The notes beneath the pieces are model-generated. The model saw only the letters and a list, made by a program, of their open reading frames with translations. It had not been told where the DNA came from and searched no databases. A stretch of 64,000 nucleotides of DNA from Strobilurus pachycystidiatus (Eukaryota; Basidiomycota; Agaricomycetes; Agaricales; Physalacriaceae), in assembly GCA_019915135.1 (NCBI GenBank), contig JAHLMK010000016.1:868001-932000 (forward strand). The letters run 5' to 3'. Position 1 is the first letter of the stretch, and every line of letters begins with the position of its first letter. The position numbers were made by a program, and so were the translations under genes. Below are positions 1 to 12,612 of this stretch, piece after piece.

Positions 1-427
1 GCAGGGCCATCCTGCATGATGAAGCCGTATATGGCGCAGATGTGGACTCGTTCAAGCCCGGACGTTTCCTCCACCCCGACGGCAAACTGAACGAGTCTAT
101 GCCACATCCACATGCGGCATTTGGCTTCGGGCGCCGTGCTTGCCCCGGGCAGGACTTGGCGGAGGCGGCCATCTGGACAGCGCTCGTGTCTATGTTGGCA
201 GCTTTCGATATCACGATGGCTGTCGATGGGGAGGGGAGGGTAATTGAACCAAGCGGGAAGTTCACGTCACAGTGGGTATCGTGAGTACCCGACTTTCCCT
301 TAGTCGGGGCATCGGCTCATGTTTTTGGCTTAGGCATCCCGAACCATTCCAGTGTGAGATCAAGGGGAGGTCGAGGGCGGCTGAGATGATGATTGGGGCG
401 GATGAGCGGATCCCATGTATATATTAG
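1..427 (+). CDS. Cytochrome P450 (P450-1), C-terminal part, cut by window edge
   Basis: Last exons of a microsomal P450 monooxygenase. The first visible exon appears to start at base 5, just after an intron AG, as in the paralogue at 20230-22307. It carries the heme-binding loop FGFGRRACPG, with the thiolate Cys that ligates heme iron. An intron at about 283-335 (GTGAGT...TAG) joins the codon for Ser to the terminal exon, which begins HPEPFQCEIK and stops at 427. The C-terminus matches the three complete P450s in the window (same intron phase, same DER-type tail), so it belongs to the same subfamily, resembling proteins usually labelled O-methylsterigmatocystin-oxidoreductase-like. It lies tail-to-tail with MFS-A. 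The substrate is unknown. The I-helix and ExxR motifs lie outside the window. Confidence 0.88.
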
Positions 428-514
428 AGTATTGCCTCGTTGTTTGAGTATTATAGTTACATGAGTTGCTCGTAGATCGGTCATGAGTAGCGGCCTTTAG
501 AAACTCACGCGGTA

Positions 515-2975
515 TCAATACAGGTAACGGAAACCCTTCCGTTTCTCAAGAGCCTGCTCGTAGGTGATGCCTTCCAAACGTGCTGCCTCTTGAACCCGTT
601 CTTGGTCGACTACCGCCATCTGCGCCTTCTCGTCCCGGTCCATTTTCGCATTAGCACGAGCAAGGTGTTGACGTAGACCTATGTACGACGGTCAGCGGAA
701 TGTACAAGTTCACAAACGATGTATGATACGAACCCAGGGCAAGAATCGAGCTGATGACCAATGCACCGAGGGAAATCCCCATGGATGGATGGTATCCTGG
801 ACTCCAAGCAGCCTTCCAAGTGTATGATCCAATCCTGTGGAACAGAAGCATAAGAATCTCGCTTCTACGACAGGCACAAAACTTGCAGATTCCCAAGGTT
901 TCCTATTGCATTGACAATCCCCATAGCCGCAGCACGTTTCCTGTGTAACAAGAAGTCAATCGACTTGAACGAAGAGGTGAGGACAGACATCGTACGCAGG
1001 TGGCCGAGCTATTGTATTAGAGACCCAGACAAGAGTCAGAGAGAATCCTGTCGTCGTTCCTTTGTGAGTGAAAGTCTCTTGATCCTCGTTCAGGCAGCTT
1101 ACCGATGTAGCCGCAAGCCATCAAGAACAAAGAGACGTATCGACCGCCCGTCGACGCTGTTGACATGGCGATGACATACCCAAGTATCACGACCCACCAC
1201 AGTCCCGCGATGTGGAAAAAGCGCTCCCCAGTACGATCTGCATGCCAAGCGTTCAGGCAGCATAGGATGGCCGACATAACCCACGGCGGACTGCATAATA
1301 GAAGGGAGATAATCGTGGAAAACCCGAGGGTCTGCGTGAGTCTACGTCGAAGAGGTTATCGGTACCAATTCCTTGACCTAACAGAACGACATACGTTGGG
1401 AAGAAGTTCACGAAACTCAGACCAAGGAGCTGAGCAGTGTTGAGTAAGGCAAAGACCCATATTCTGCTGTCCTTGACCGCTAACACCAAGCCGTGCACAA
1501 CTCTATGATTTCGTCGGATACTGTTGCGAGGTAGACAAGCATTTCGACTCACGAGTCATCATCGTGATCCTTATCCGCTTCACCTGCATCGTCGGCGAGA
1601 CGCGCTTGAGCCAATCGTCTTTCATAGGGTGACAGCCACTGCGTGTTGTGTGGCTAGTAGATGATATAAGAAACTTGAAGTGAAGCAGCGCCAGACAGTA
1701 GACATACATAATCTGGGAGAATCCACCTAGATTGAAAAGTCAGCCTTCGTAAGACCATCTAATGACTAGAACACGAACATGCTGGCCAGACCTATGACAA
1801 CCGTCACTGCTCCCTGTCGTATCGTTCGTCAGAGCCGGCAGTTCCACTGATCGCGTTCTGCTCGGTACCTCTATATAAAACAGCCTAACGGAAAATCAGT
1901 GTCTTGGTGAGTAGATCCGCGGTGTTCAGCTACGCACCATCTCCACGCCCTGATGCCACCCTTGCCCTCCATCCCGGACAGTATCCCAGCCGCTATCAAC
2001 TTCGACACAGTCAGTGTATTGGTTCAAGTGCACGTTATCACGCGTACCGAGCCAAAGGCATTGGAGATAAGTAATCCGGCATAGAGGATTGCCGCCCGAA
2101 AGGCCAGTTCCTGAGGCGAGGAGACTCGATAAGAACACTGACGCCGCGAAAGAATTCTCGACCCTACCTTCTTCGTGTACCACCGTGAGAGTAGGTATAT
2201 AGCTGGAAGTGAAGGTGAGTTTTCGTGGAATGGACACGAAGGTGCGAGGGAAACATACTTCCGGGATAAAAAGCAGACTGGGAACACCACATAAGAAAAA
2301 AAGTTGAGCGGAGGAGCGAACAACGAACCTCCGGTATTCCAAGTATCAGTCTACACGCCAGGATGTCGCCAAATTTGTGGGTCACCTAGCATGCAGACTC
2401 GTCAGCGAGTTGAGGGTTGGCATGGTAAGGTATCCTTACGCCAGTCAAGGCACTGACGGTTCCCCATACCACGACGCAGCCTCCAATGTAGAAAGAAGGT
2501 CTTCACTCAGCGTGAGCAGAGAGAATCATGGGTGAGCGCAATAGACTTGCCGTGTAATGTAATTTAGGATCATGTTAGACGGAATTTGGGCCGTGCAGTA
2601 CGTCGCATACAGCGCGGAAATGAGGGTGGAGTATTGCACGTCTAAAAGGTGTCAGAGCAGCTGTGCACACCTATGAGAGGCTTCATACCGGAGAGTCCTA
2701 CGTCTTGTTCCAAACCCTTCAGTCTGGCTGTCGTGACCGCATTTCTCTGGAATAGCTCGTCAAATCTTCGTCCAGTACAAACAACGACAGAAGCCACGCA
2801 CGTCCATGTAATTCATGATATTGATGAGAACAATCATCGGAAGAACCCTCGCATCCAGCCTGCGCAGTATTCTACGCTCGGCTAGTAGGCGTTCTTGCGA
2901 GCCTTGGGCGGGTAAATGGTCTGAACCATCTTGATACTGCTCGTCAAGCACGATGTCGTCTTTTTCGCTGGCCAT
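515..2975 (-). CDS. MFS transporter, allantoate-permease (ACS/Dal5-like) type, copy A
   Basis: Multi-pass plasma-membrane transporter of the major facilitator superfamily. The start Met (2973-2975) opens MASEKDD, followed by a charged cytosolic N-terminus and the first helix ending in MNYMD. The order is that of the anion:cation symporter family: GIPEAAFYPG-like loop, LLSRWYTKKE between helices 4 and 5, a GMEGKGG loop, a charged central loop rich in D/K, then a second half with FFPTLTQTLGFS and WVSNTIARPPAKRAAAMG. I rebuilt about 18 introns, all matching copy B in position and phase, giving roughly 500 residues and stop at 515. Two introns use GC donors (835-886 and 2501-2550) where copy B has GT. 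No disabling change was found. The substrate cannot be read; relatives carry small organic anions such as allantoate or nicotinate. Confidence 0.86.
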
Positions 2976-3983
2976 GGAAAAGATTGGGGCTTTTCTGAGG
3001 GAAGACACGCTCGTAGTATATAAGAAGCTGTATGGTCACAGGATATCAATATTTAGGCGAGCGGATGACCTGGTATATGATGGAGCCCACCTTCTATGCG
3101 ATAAAGGCACATCAGCTGCCTGTTATCGTTCCTCGAGGCGCGAACTCCTGCGCAGCCTTTCTCCCAAGGGATGACCAGGCGTCATACGACGGCTTTACGG
3201 AATCCCGGTATCCATTGAGTGCCCGCATGATTGAGGAACGAGGCTCTTGGACCGTGAGCATGTATCTCGTATCTGAGAAGAACGTGGGTGTGACCCCGAT
3301 GTTATTGTCCCACCGGCGAGAGTAAAATGAGACAGTGGTAGATAAAGAGTAAGACGCGTCAGATACGATCGTATTGGTGCTACTAGTCTCCGGATAGTAT
3401 CTGAAGAAGACTCAGCGAGTGCAAGAAAGTGTAGGAGAGAGCGACACGCACTTGTACGTCGCCTGACAGGGTCCTCCTCGAGTCGTTATGCTCGACCTGC
3501 TGCGGCATCCCGCCTTCATCCCTGCAGCCAGCAGTCACAACGCCCTCAACGTGTAGCTGTCGAATGATTTCCGCAACCTGGCAACGACGCGCCCAAGAGA
3601 ACTCGGTAAATGGCGGGCGGTCGCGCAGATGGTTGCTGTAGTACCCGTCCCAATGCCCTCAGCTGTAGCATTCGTGGCGTGGCCGACGCGCTGGTCGACA
3701 GCTGAGAAGTAAGGTTCACAGAGCGACTGTGCACTAGTGCTTGTGGTTTACCGTAGTGACCGAGGTGACCGAGGTGGACATGGGCGTCGAGGAACAAGGT
3801 GCGGCGGCAACTCGGCCAAGCCTGCGAAGGTTCGCAATTGTCTCAACAGACTCAACTCTAAGATTGGTTCAAGAACAGATTGTACATTATTTGTACCGTG
3901 ACACTATAGTCAAAGGTAACGTTGAAGAAGGTGAATCATTCCAGAGCGATAGATAGTCTCATAAATCACAATGTCTAATTCTG
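2976..3983. other. Intergenic between MFS-A promoter and P450-2 3' end
   Basis: About 1 kb. The part next to MFS-A (about 2976-3320) aligns, inverted, with the promoter of MFS-B. The rest (3330-3983) holds no gene I can support. A short internal repeat of GACCGAGGT lies near 3757-3775. Confidence 0.6.
3016..3026 (-). promoter_or_regulatory. TATA-like box of MFS-A
   Basis: On the minus strand CTTATATACTAC lies about 45 bases before the start codon. The same element sits at the same distance before MFS-B (23277-23286), so it was conserved after duplication. Confidence 0.5.
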
Positions 3984-6060
3984 TTAGATGCGCTCATCCT
4001 GGCCAATCAACGCCTCCAACGCTTTAGACCTGACCTTGATTTCGCACTGGAATGGTTTTGGATGCCTGCATCCGACAAATCAGCGAATCATTCGGTTGAC
4101 GAGTTAGGTCCAGCACTCACGAAATGATCACCGAGATGAATTCTTCACCTGGTGCGATAGCCATGCCCTGCTCATCAACAGCGTTGGTGATATCAAACGC
4201 GGCCAGACAAGATACAATCGCTATCCACGCCGTCGCCTCCGCCATGTCTTGGCCCGGGCAAGCACGCCGCCCAAACCCAAACGCTGTTTGCGGAAACGGT
4301 ACGGACTTATTCGGGCTGCCATCGGGGTAGAGAAATCGTTCGGGGTTGAACACGTCTGCGTCTTGGCCGTATACGGACTTGTCGTGGAGGATGGCCCTAT
4401 TGAGACGTTAACATGACGTGTGGCGCTGAGATGCAACGTACCACGAATTCCCGAGGACAATAGAGCCTTTTGGGATGTGATACCCGCGATACACATCGTC
4501 TTGCGTATTGACATGTGGAACAGCTGGACGGTCCTTCAGCCACCTCAAAGGCGCAATGCGGGGACCACTTACCTAAAGGTGCAGCTGTGTTCCATCTGAG
4601 AATCTCCTTGTAGATAGCATCGGCATATGGGAGATGCTCGCGGTCGCAAAAGTCTGGTAGGCGATCACGACCAACCCACTTATCAATTTCGTCCTGCCCT
4701 TTCTTCATCATTTCCGGGTTTTGTGCCATTGCGAGGAAGAATGTAGCGACGGTAGTAACCACTGTATCCGTGCCACCTTTCTCAGAAGCATGAACCTCCG
4801 GTCGTTGGAAAACTTGACGAGTGTTGAACGCACCAAGATACATCGCACCAAGCACGTTCGCCAGGATCTCTCGCTTCTCCTTTGTGCTGTTGTGGTCTGC
4901 CTCTAGTTCCGTAAGGACCTTGGAAGCGACACACGGCTGAGCAGTCCCTTCGGCCTTGATATTTCGTAGCATGTTAGGCCATGCGTCCTCTCTTAGGTTA
5001 TACTATACTGCGCACCAATGCATTGTCCACAAGTTCCAAAGGCAGAGTGCGCAATGCATCGGCCGTCTTCTTGGACTCCTTTGCCCATCGCTTGAAACCG
5101 GCCCCTGGCATCCATGAAGGGATGTACTTCAACACTGGCAACGAATCAACCCAGAACGCGCCCGGACGGCTTGAGAATAACGCGATGTCTGAGGTTTTCT
5201 CAGCGAGGAGAATGAAAGGGTCGTCGCTGCTAATCACGTCGATACCATAGGCGACGCGAAGTATGAGTTCGCCCGCATATCTATCGGAAATGAGATAAGT
5301 GACGAATGAGCGCATGATGCGAACTTACAATCGAATTGCTTGGAGAAAACTGGCTGGTCGTTCTGTGATGTGCTGCAAGAGATGCCTCGACGCTTGAAGT
5401 ATGTGGGGATGTTGTGAGGCAACAGCGACGGGTCCGCTGAGTTCCCTGTGAAACACTTTGCGGTGCTCTACCGAATTGTTTGTCAGTCTTAGCTCGAGAA
5501 ATAGCTGATCCGGGTACCCTTCCAGAAATCTCCGTATGGTTGGAAGGCGAAGACCCACGAAAAGCCAGTCCTAAGGAAAGTGAGCGACACTCAGTGGACT
5601 GCCCCGAACGATATGACGATACCCACAGTTCGTTCATCATGGTGAATCTGGGCCTATGCATGACCTGTTTCAGCCACCCGATTACTTCAAGACGGACCCA
5701 AACCTGCTGGAGTAGATCGCGGAACGCTTATCAAAGAGATCGTTCACGGCTTCGAGAGTGTTGAGAGCGATTATTGACGTGCCGGCCAGATTGTAGTGGA
5801 TGATATCGGAGTCTATGTAACACCAACATGCGTTAGCCGAAGAGCGAAAGCCCACCGGCGGAATGATACCCACTCAACTGCACACCGACATCGCGAAAGG
5901 CAACGCATGCGAGGCTCGAGGGATAGTTGTAGATGTTACCCAGAAGTGGAAGGCCTTTTGGGCCAGGTGGAAGAGATCTAGATGGCCTTGGCTTGAAAAT
6001 TACTGCAATTAGCAGCACAAAAGTTGCAGCCAAGGCGGATAGTTCGATGAGGAAGGACAT
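3984..6060 (-). CDS. Cytochrome P450 (P450-2), O-methylsterigmatocystin-oxidoreductase-like
   Basis: Complete microsomal P450. The N-terminus MSFLIELSALAATFVLL is the ER membrane anchor, followed by the proline hinge LPPGPKGLPLLGN. Exon 2 carries DSDIIHYNLAGTS. The I-helix oxygen-binding stretch (GGTDTV) is created across an intron; the ExxR motif is EILR in KEILRWN; the heme loop is FGFGRRACPG. Eleven exons with ten introns of about 45-60 nt join in frame to about 515 residues, normal for the family. Stop at 3984-3986. It is followed on the same strand by MFS-A, the same gene pair as P450-4/MFS-B in arm B, and its exon 2 protein is nearly identical to that of P450-4. Co-orientation with an exporter suggests oxidation plus transport of one compound class; this is inference. 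Confidence 0.9.
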
Positions 6061-7056
6061 TCAGAGGAGACGGAGACTACGAGTAGAAGGGCGACTCGGA
6101 TGGTTATAAGGCAGCGATTGAGTTGGGAGGCGAACAGAATGCCGAAAAAGTGCTTCCGGTCAATACGGAAAAAGCCGGTAGGCATCTGCATGCAGCATTC
6201 TATCACGACCGATGTGGCGTACGTTAGTCAAACAGACTAGCCTCTAGCCTAAATCGCGCTAGTCCGAGTCGTCACCCCAAAGGTGCCAGCCCGGAGCCGC
6301 AGCAAGAACCCCACAAACTCATTAAAGCGGGTTTAAGGCGCAATGCACATAACTGTTCAACGTTCAGCAACGGGTCAGCAAAGGTCCAAGCACCATGAAA
6401 CACCCGCCCGTCCGTCCATCACTACAGCGCCTCCCGTATTCGACAATCATTCATCGAAACCGCACAGGAGAATAGAGGGACAATCTCATCGTCGCCGGCC
6501 AACGTGGGGAGGGTGGAGAAAATTAGCACTGTGTTGGTAGTGGCGAAAGGGCAAGTCAGGAAATTCAAGAAGAGGCGGGATTTCCGTTTTCGGCCGGGGC
6601 GGACTAAAAGGCAAGGTTAGGGTTTGTTCGCCTGTTTGCCTTTCACCCTCACCCTGTTGCCCAGTGTCGCGAGAACAATAGACATGGTCGCGGCACAAAG
6701 ACCTAGGCGATCTTTCCGCAAATCCGACCCAAATTGACGTGCGCTATTCCCTGCAGAACTCTATCCTCCTTCCTCAACTCCTGTTCGTAAAAAGCCATTC
6801 TATGCTGAACAGCTTCGACAATCGCAGCGAGCTCGCGCGCATCATCCTATAGGACTCTTGAATCTGTTGCGTTGCGCCCTTACCACTGTTCATCCTCCGG
6901 TAGAACAATAGCAACAATAGCAAGAGAACTTGTGGCCATCACGGTTGCGACCCGACCACGCAGGTGCTGTAAAAGACCTGCGGGATTCAATACAAAAGCC
7001 CGCCGCCGACCGCAGTCTTGAGCCTCAAATCTACTCTGTCAACTGCACTCTCCAAC
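6061..7056. other. Divergent promoter region, P450-2 / MYND gene
   Basis: About 1 kb between divergent genes. Bases 6061-6345 match (inverted) the P450-4 promoter, including a CTTATA element and a segment around GCATGCAGATGCC; similarity stops near 6345, which marks the inner end of this block. The remainder (6346-7056) holds only short ORFs without recognisable content. Confidence 0.6.
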
Positions 7057-8114
7057 ATGCCCCACTCTACGAAGGACCACGAAACGAACAAACTTCCCGG
7101 CCGGCGTACTGTGTTCAAGGATAACACGGCGCCTCTCAACACTCTTCGCTTCTGCTCGCGCAATGCGTTAGAGTACAAACGATGCGGACACTGCGGTAGC
7201 ACTTCAAACTCGAAGGACAAACCTTTGCGCCAATGCTCGGGGTGTCATATGGACTGGTACTGTGTGAGTGTTCTTGTATACGGCATCCGTTTATCAGCTC
7301 AGCAATCTCTCTAGAGCAAAGAGCACCAGGCGGCGAACTGGTCTGAACATAAGGAGTACTGCAAGGCTCGCGCACGGGTCGCGAAGGAATATGGGATTGC
7401 AGACCATCCCGAGTACACAAAGGCGTATTATGAGCGCGCGTCGCTCGCGCAGGACTGGCTGGAGATTTACCACAACGTGGTCGACGAGGCCCTTGTTTCC
7501 GTCATATCCACTGCCTCCCCACCGTTCGACTTTCATACAAGCTATGTCCGCTTCCGATTCAAGCGAGATGTCGAGGAGAAGAACCCGTCTAAGGCGTTGA
7601 TACTCCAGTGCGCGGAGCTCGTCCATTTGCCTGCCATAAAGCCTATCATGGTCCAAACCGAGGAGCAGTGGATGATGAGGAAGATCATACCTGTCCTTGA
7701 AACTCGACATTCCGAACTGAAGGATCATCCGGAGTACCTGTCGGCGGTATCGTGTGCATGTAAGCTGAACATACTTGACAATAGTGTTTGTGTTGACGCC
7801 GCGAACTTCTAGTTGTGATAGATGGAGACATCGCGTTCCAGGAGGTCTTGCACACTTGGAAGCCGGAGAAAGATCTACCGCCGCACTGCCGACAACCACG
7901 CGGGTTTCCTGAACCAACACCATTCTCGTTCTTGGAGTTCTGTGTTTCGCATGGGATTGTCTTCCGCGTCGTAGGTGAGGGAAGCACGGGTGGGTGGCAG
8001 CCGGGTATCCTAGTCAAACAGGGCAAGAACAAGTGGGTTTGGGAGGGCAGGAGCGAGAGGGCTTTCCAAGATATGGGAATTTATATGCCTCTGGGTAATG
8101 GGGGCTCGAACTAG
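7057..8114 (+). CDS. MYND-type zinc finger protein
   Basis: Three exons (7057-7263, 7315-7759, 7813-8114) give 317 residues. Residues about 48-90 form a MYND finger: CGHC, then CSGC, WYCSKEHQ, W-x2-HK-x2-C, with the Cys/His spacing that binds two zincs; the Cys of WYC and the Ser after it are joined across the first intron. MYND domains mediate protein-protein contacts. The C-terminal 220 residues are typical of the many Agaricomycete MYND proteins of unknown function and contain no SET domain. The start at 7057 is the first ATG in frame; upstream the frame has only a TTG. The gene lies inside arm A between P450-2 and P450-3 and is missing from arm B. Function beyond the domain is unknown. 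Confidence 0.88.
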
Positions 8115-8242
8115 TCAGGGAGTGAGTTCAAGGGACAGCAGCATGGAACGAAGTTACGCAATAACCTCTTAATAGTAATAACCACTTGAATTCATATCTG
8201 TAGACTATAAAAGTTCCCCTCTGTCACTATGCACGAGACCGC

Positions 8243-10316
8243 CTAGAGCCGTTCATCTACGCCAATCAAGGCTTCCGCCCCCTTTGACCTCACCTTGATC
8301 TCACACTGGAATGGTTTCGGATGCCTGCGCAGCATACATCAGCAAATCGGCCAATCAACAAAACGAGCCGAACACTCACGATACCAACTCCGAAATGAAC
8401 TCTTTACCTGGTTCGATAGCCTTGCCATGCTCATCGACCGCGTTGGTGATATCAAACGCGGCCAGCATGGACACAATTGCCATCCACACCGTCGCCTCCG
8501 CCATGTTCTGCCCGGGGCAAGCGCGCCGCCCATATCCAAACCCTGCTTGCGGGTGTGGGATCGCTTTGTTGAGTCTGCCATCGGGGTGCAGGAATCGTTC
8601 GGGGTTGAATGAATCAGCATCGTTGCCGTACACGGACTTGTTGTGGAGGATGTCCCTGTTGAAGCGTTCAGTATCGATTGAACATGGCTGGGCCATTTTG
8701 AGGGACATATACCATGCGTTTCCTATGACAGTGGCGCCTCTTGGGATGCAATATCCGCGATATACATCATCTTGTGTGACGCAATGAGGAACTGCTCAGC
8801 CAATCGTCAACTTCATTGAAGCTGTCAGGTAAGAACAGATCTTCCGACCTAAAGGCCCAGCTGCATTCCACCTAAGAGTCTCTTTGAGGAGAGCCTCCGC
8901 ATACGGAAGATGTTCGCGGTCGCCAAATTCTGGAAGACGATCATGGCCTACCCACTTCCCAATTTCGTCCTGACCCTTCCTCATTATGTCCGGGTTCTGG
9001 CCCATCGCGAGGAAAAAGGTCGTGATAGTAGAAACAATCGTGTCCGAGCCACCTTCTCTAGGTCAGAGGGTTTTGGCAAGCGTCGAGAATTGCACGCACC
9101 AGCATGCATCGTAGCAAGCACATTGCTCAAGATGTGACGTTGTGCTTTCGTCTCGCCCTGGAACTCATCTAATTCAGTAAGGACCTTGGAGGCAATGCAC
9201 GGAGTGGCAGTCCCTTTGGCCTTCACAAACCCATGTATCAGCCTCGCTGTTCATTTCGTGTCGCACAGCATGCGTACCAATGCCTTCTCAACAAAATCCA
9301 GCGGCTTGGCACGCATCGCATCAGCACCCTTCCTGGCTTCCTTTGCCCATCGCTTGAACCCTGCTCCAGGCATCCACGAAGGAACGTATTTCAGCACCGG
9401 CCACGAATCGACCCAAAATGCCCCCGGACGGAGTGTGACAGCGAGGTCGTATAAACATTTCTCAGAGATGACGATGTATGGATCATTGCTGGTCTTCACG
9501 TCGATACCATAGGCGGCGCGGAGAATTATCTCGTTTGTGTACCTATTTGAGAAGAGCTCAGCGATGAAGGCATGGTCGATGTATGGGCTCATACAATCGA
9601 ATATCTCGGCAGAAGTTGACCGGACGGTTTCTGATGTGCTGTAGGAGATGGCGCGCCGCTGAAACTATGTAAGGATGCTGTACGGCAGCGAAGACAGGTC
9701 CTTCTAGCTCTCGGCGGAACATCTTACGATGCTCTACATACATAATGGTGTGTCAAAGACCTGCCTCAGGATGAGGTTGACCGTGTACCTTTCCAATAGT
9801 CTCCGTAGGCTTGAAAGGCGATATTCCACGTGAAGCCAGATCTAGAAGTAGGTATCAGACACGTAGCTCGCTCCAAGTAGCGCTAGGGTATAATACGCAC
9901 AATTCGTTCAACATAACAAGCCGAGGCCTATAAATGGCTTAACAGACAGGCAGTCAGGTTGAGCATAAGACTCACTTGTCAGAGTAAATCGCAGATCGTT
10001 TGTCGAAGAGTTCATGTGTGGCCTCAGCAGTGTTGACCACAACGACTGACCTGCCGGCGAGATTGTAGTGAAGGATATCAGAGTCTGTCGCATATCGGCC
10101 TGAAGATCGAGAGACACAGGCGGGATACCTACTCAACTTTTCGCCTAGGTCCCGGAAGGCAACCCATTCGTAGCTCGAGGGATAATTGAAGATATTCCCG
10201 AGAAGTGGAAGGCCGTTTGGACCTGGTGGGAGAGGCAGCTTGCGCCTGGAAAACAGTCTGAGTAACAGAAAAAAGGTCGCTGCGAAGGCGACCAGTTCCA
10301 AGGTGAGAAACGACAT
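8243..10316 (-). CDS. Cytochrome P450 (P450-3), same subfamily as P450-2 and P450-4
   Basis: Complete P450 with an N-terminal membrane anchor (MSFLTLELVAFAATFFLLL), hinge LPLPPGPNGLPLLGN, I-helix GGSDTI created at an exon junction, ExxR as ETLR in KETLRWN, and heme loop FGYGRRACPG. Ten introns at the same positions and phases as P450-2 and P450-4 join to about 515 residues; stop 8243-8245. It is more diverged from P450-2 and P450-4 than they are from each other, so it is an older paralogue. It lies downstream of UPRT on the same strand and sits in the block that exists only in arm A. No disabling mutation was found. Confidence 0.9.
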
Positions 10317-11140
10317 TGCATCCAGAGGGAATCGAGGTGAGAGTAGACGAAATTTCGACTTATGAGCGTTCCGCTCGCGCAGGCGGGAAGCTAACAGAAG
10401 GCCGCAGAAAGTGGCAGGAGCTTTAATCCTGGATCCAATGGAAGGCGCGACGGATGATGTCAACACGTCGATTCGACTGAGAAACGATGCATTCCTTTGA
10501 CTGGCCACGCGATCTATGACCTCTTTGAGACCGAAGCGAGCCTGGGTGACCATCTGCCACGTTGTAGCGGCCACTGCAGCTCAACCGAAGGTTTGACTCG
10601 CATCGGATGGACTAAGAACCGAATGAGAGGTGGAGCGATAGATGGACCGGATGGCCAGATGTTCATCGATAGCTTGATACTTCATCGCTGCTAGCTTGAC
10701 CGTCAAACACTAGCCTCACTGTGGCGCGCTAGCTGTGTACCCAGGTATCCACACAGCTCTCAAGTCATTGACCACTGAGCTACTTGCCGGCTTATCGACG
10801 CGATACGAGGATCCGTGGTTGCGTCGACTGCGGTGTTCAGGTCGGAGCTGAGTCGGAGTAGGCAATACACATGGCGTCAGGTTTGGAGAAGACGAAAAGG
10901 AAAAGCAGCATGTGCTTGGCCGCCGTTCGCCATTTGGGCGGCGTTGCACCTGAAGACAATCTTACAGTATGTGAGTTCGCCGCCACCATGCATCATCGTA
11001 TAGGATCTAGAGGAAGGAGGGGAATGTGGCCAGAGCTTTGTGTATCGATGAGACTGAGTTTTGATTTAATTGTTTCGTAGATGGAGCGAAAGGGTACACG
11101 TTCAGTCTCAGTAGAGGTGAGATACGACGTCGTATTCCAT
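10317..11140. other. Intergenic, P450-3 promoter and UPRT 3' flank
   Basis: The P450-3 promoter side (10317-10500) shares short blocks with the other P450 promoters. The stretch 10870-11140 downstream of UPRT aligns, inverted, with 19300-19610 downstream of the UPRT pseudogene. A plus-strand ORF (10871-11080, starting MASGLEKTKRK) overlaps the conserved part, but I cannot assign it. Confidence 0.5.

Positions 11141-12612
<1,472 letters not shown>

Noticed and set aside
7294..7923. Minus-strand ORF of 209 residues over the MYND gene
   Set aside because: Antisense of the MYND exons and crosses both introns; no family.
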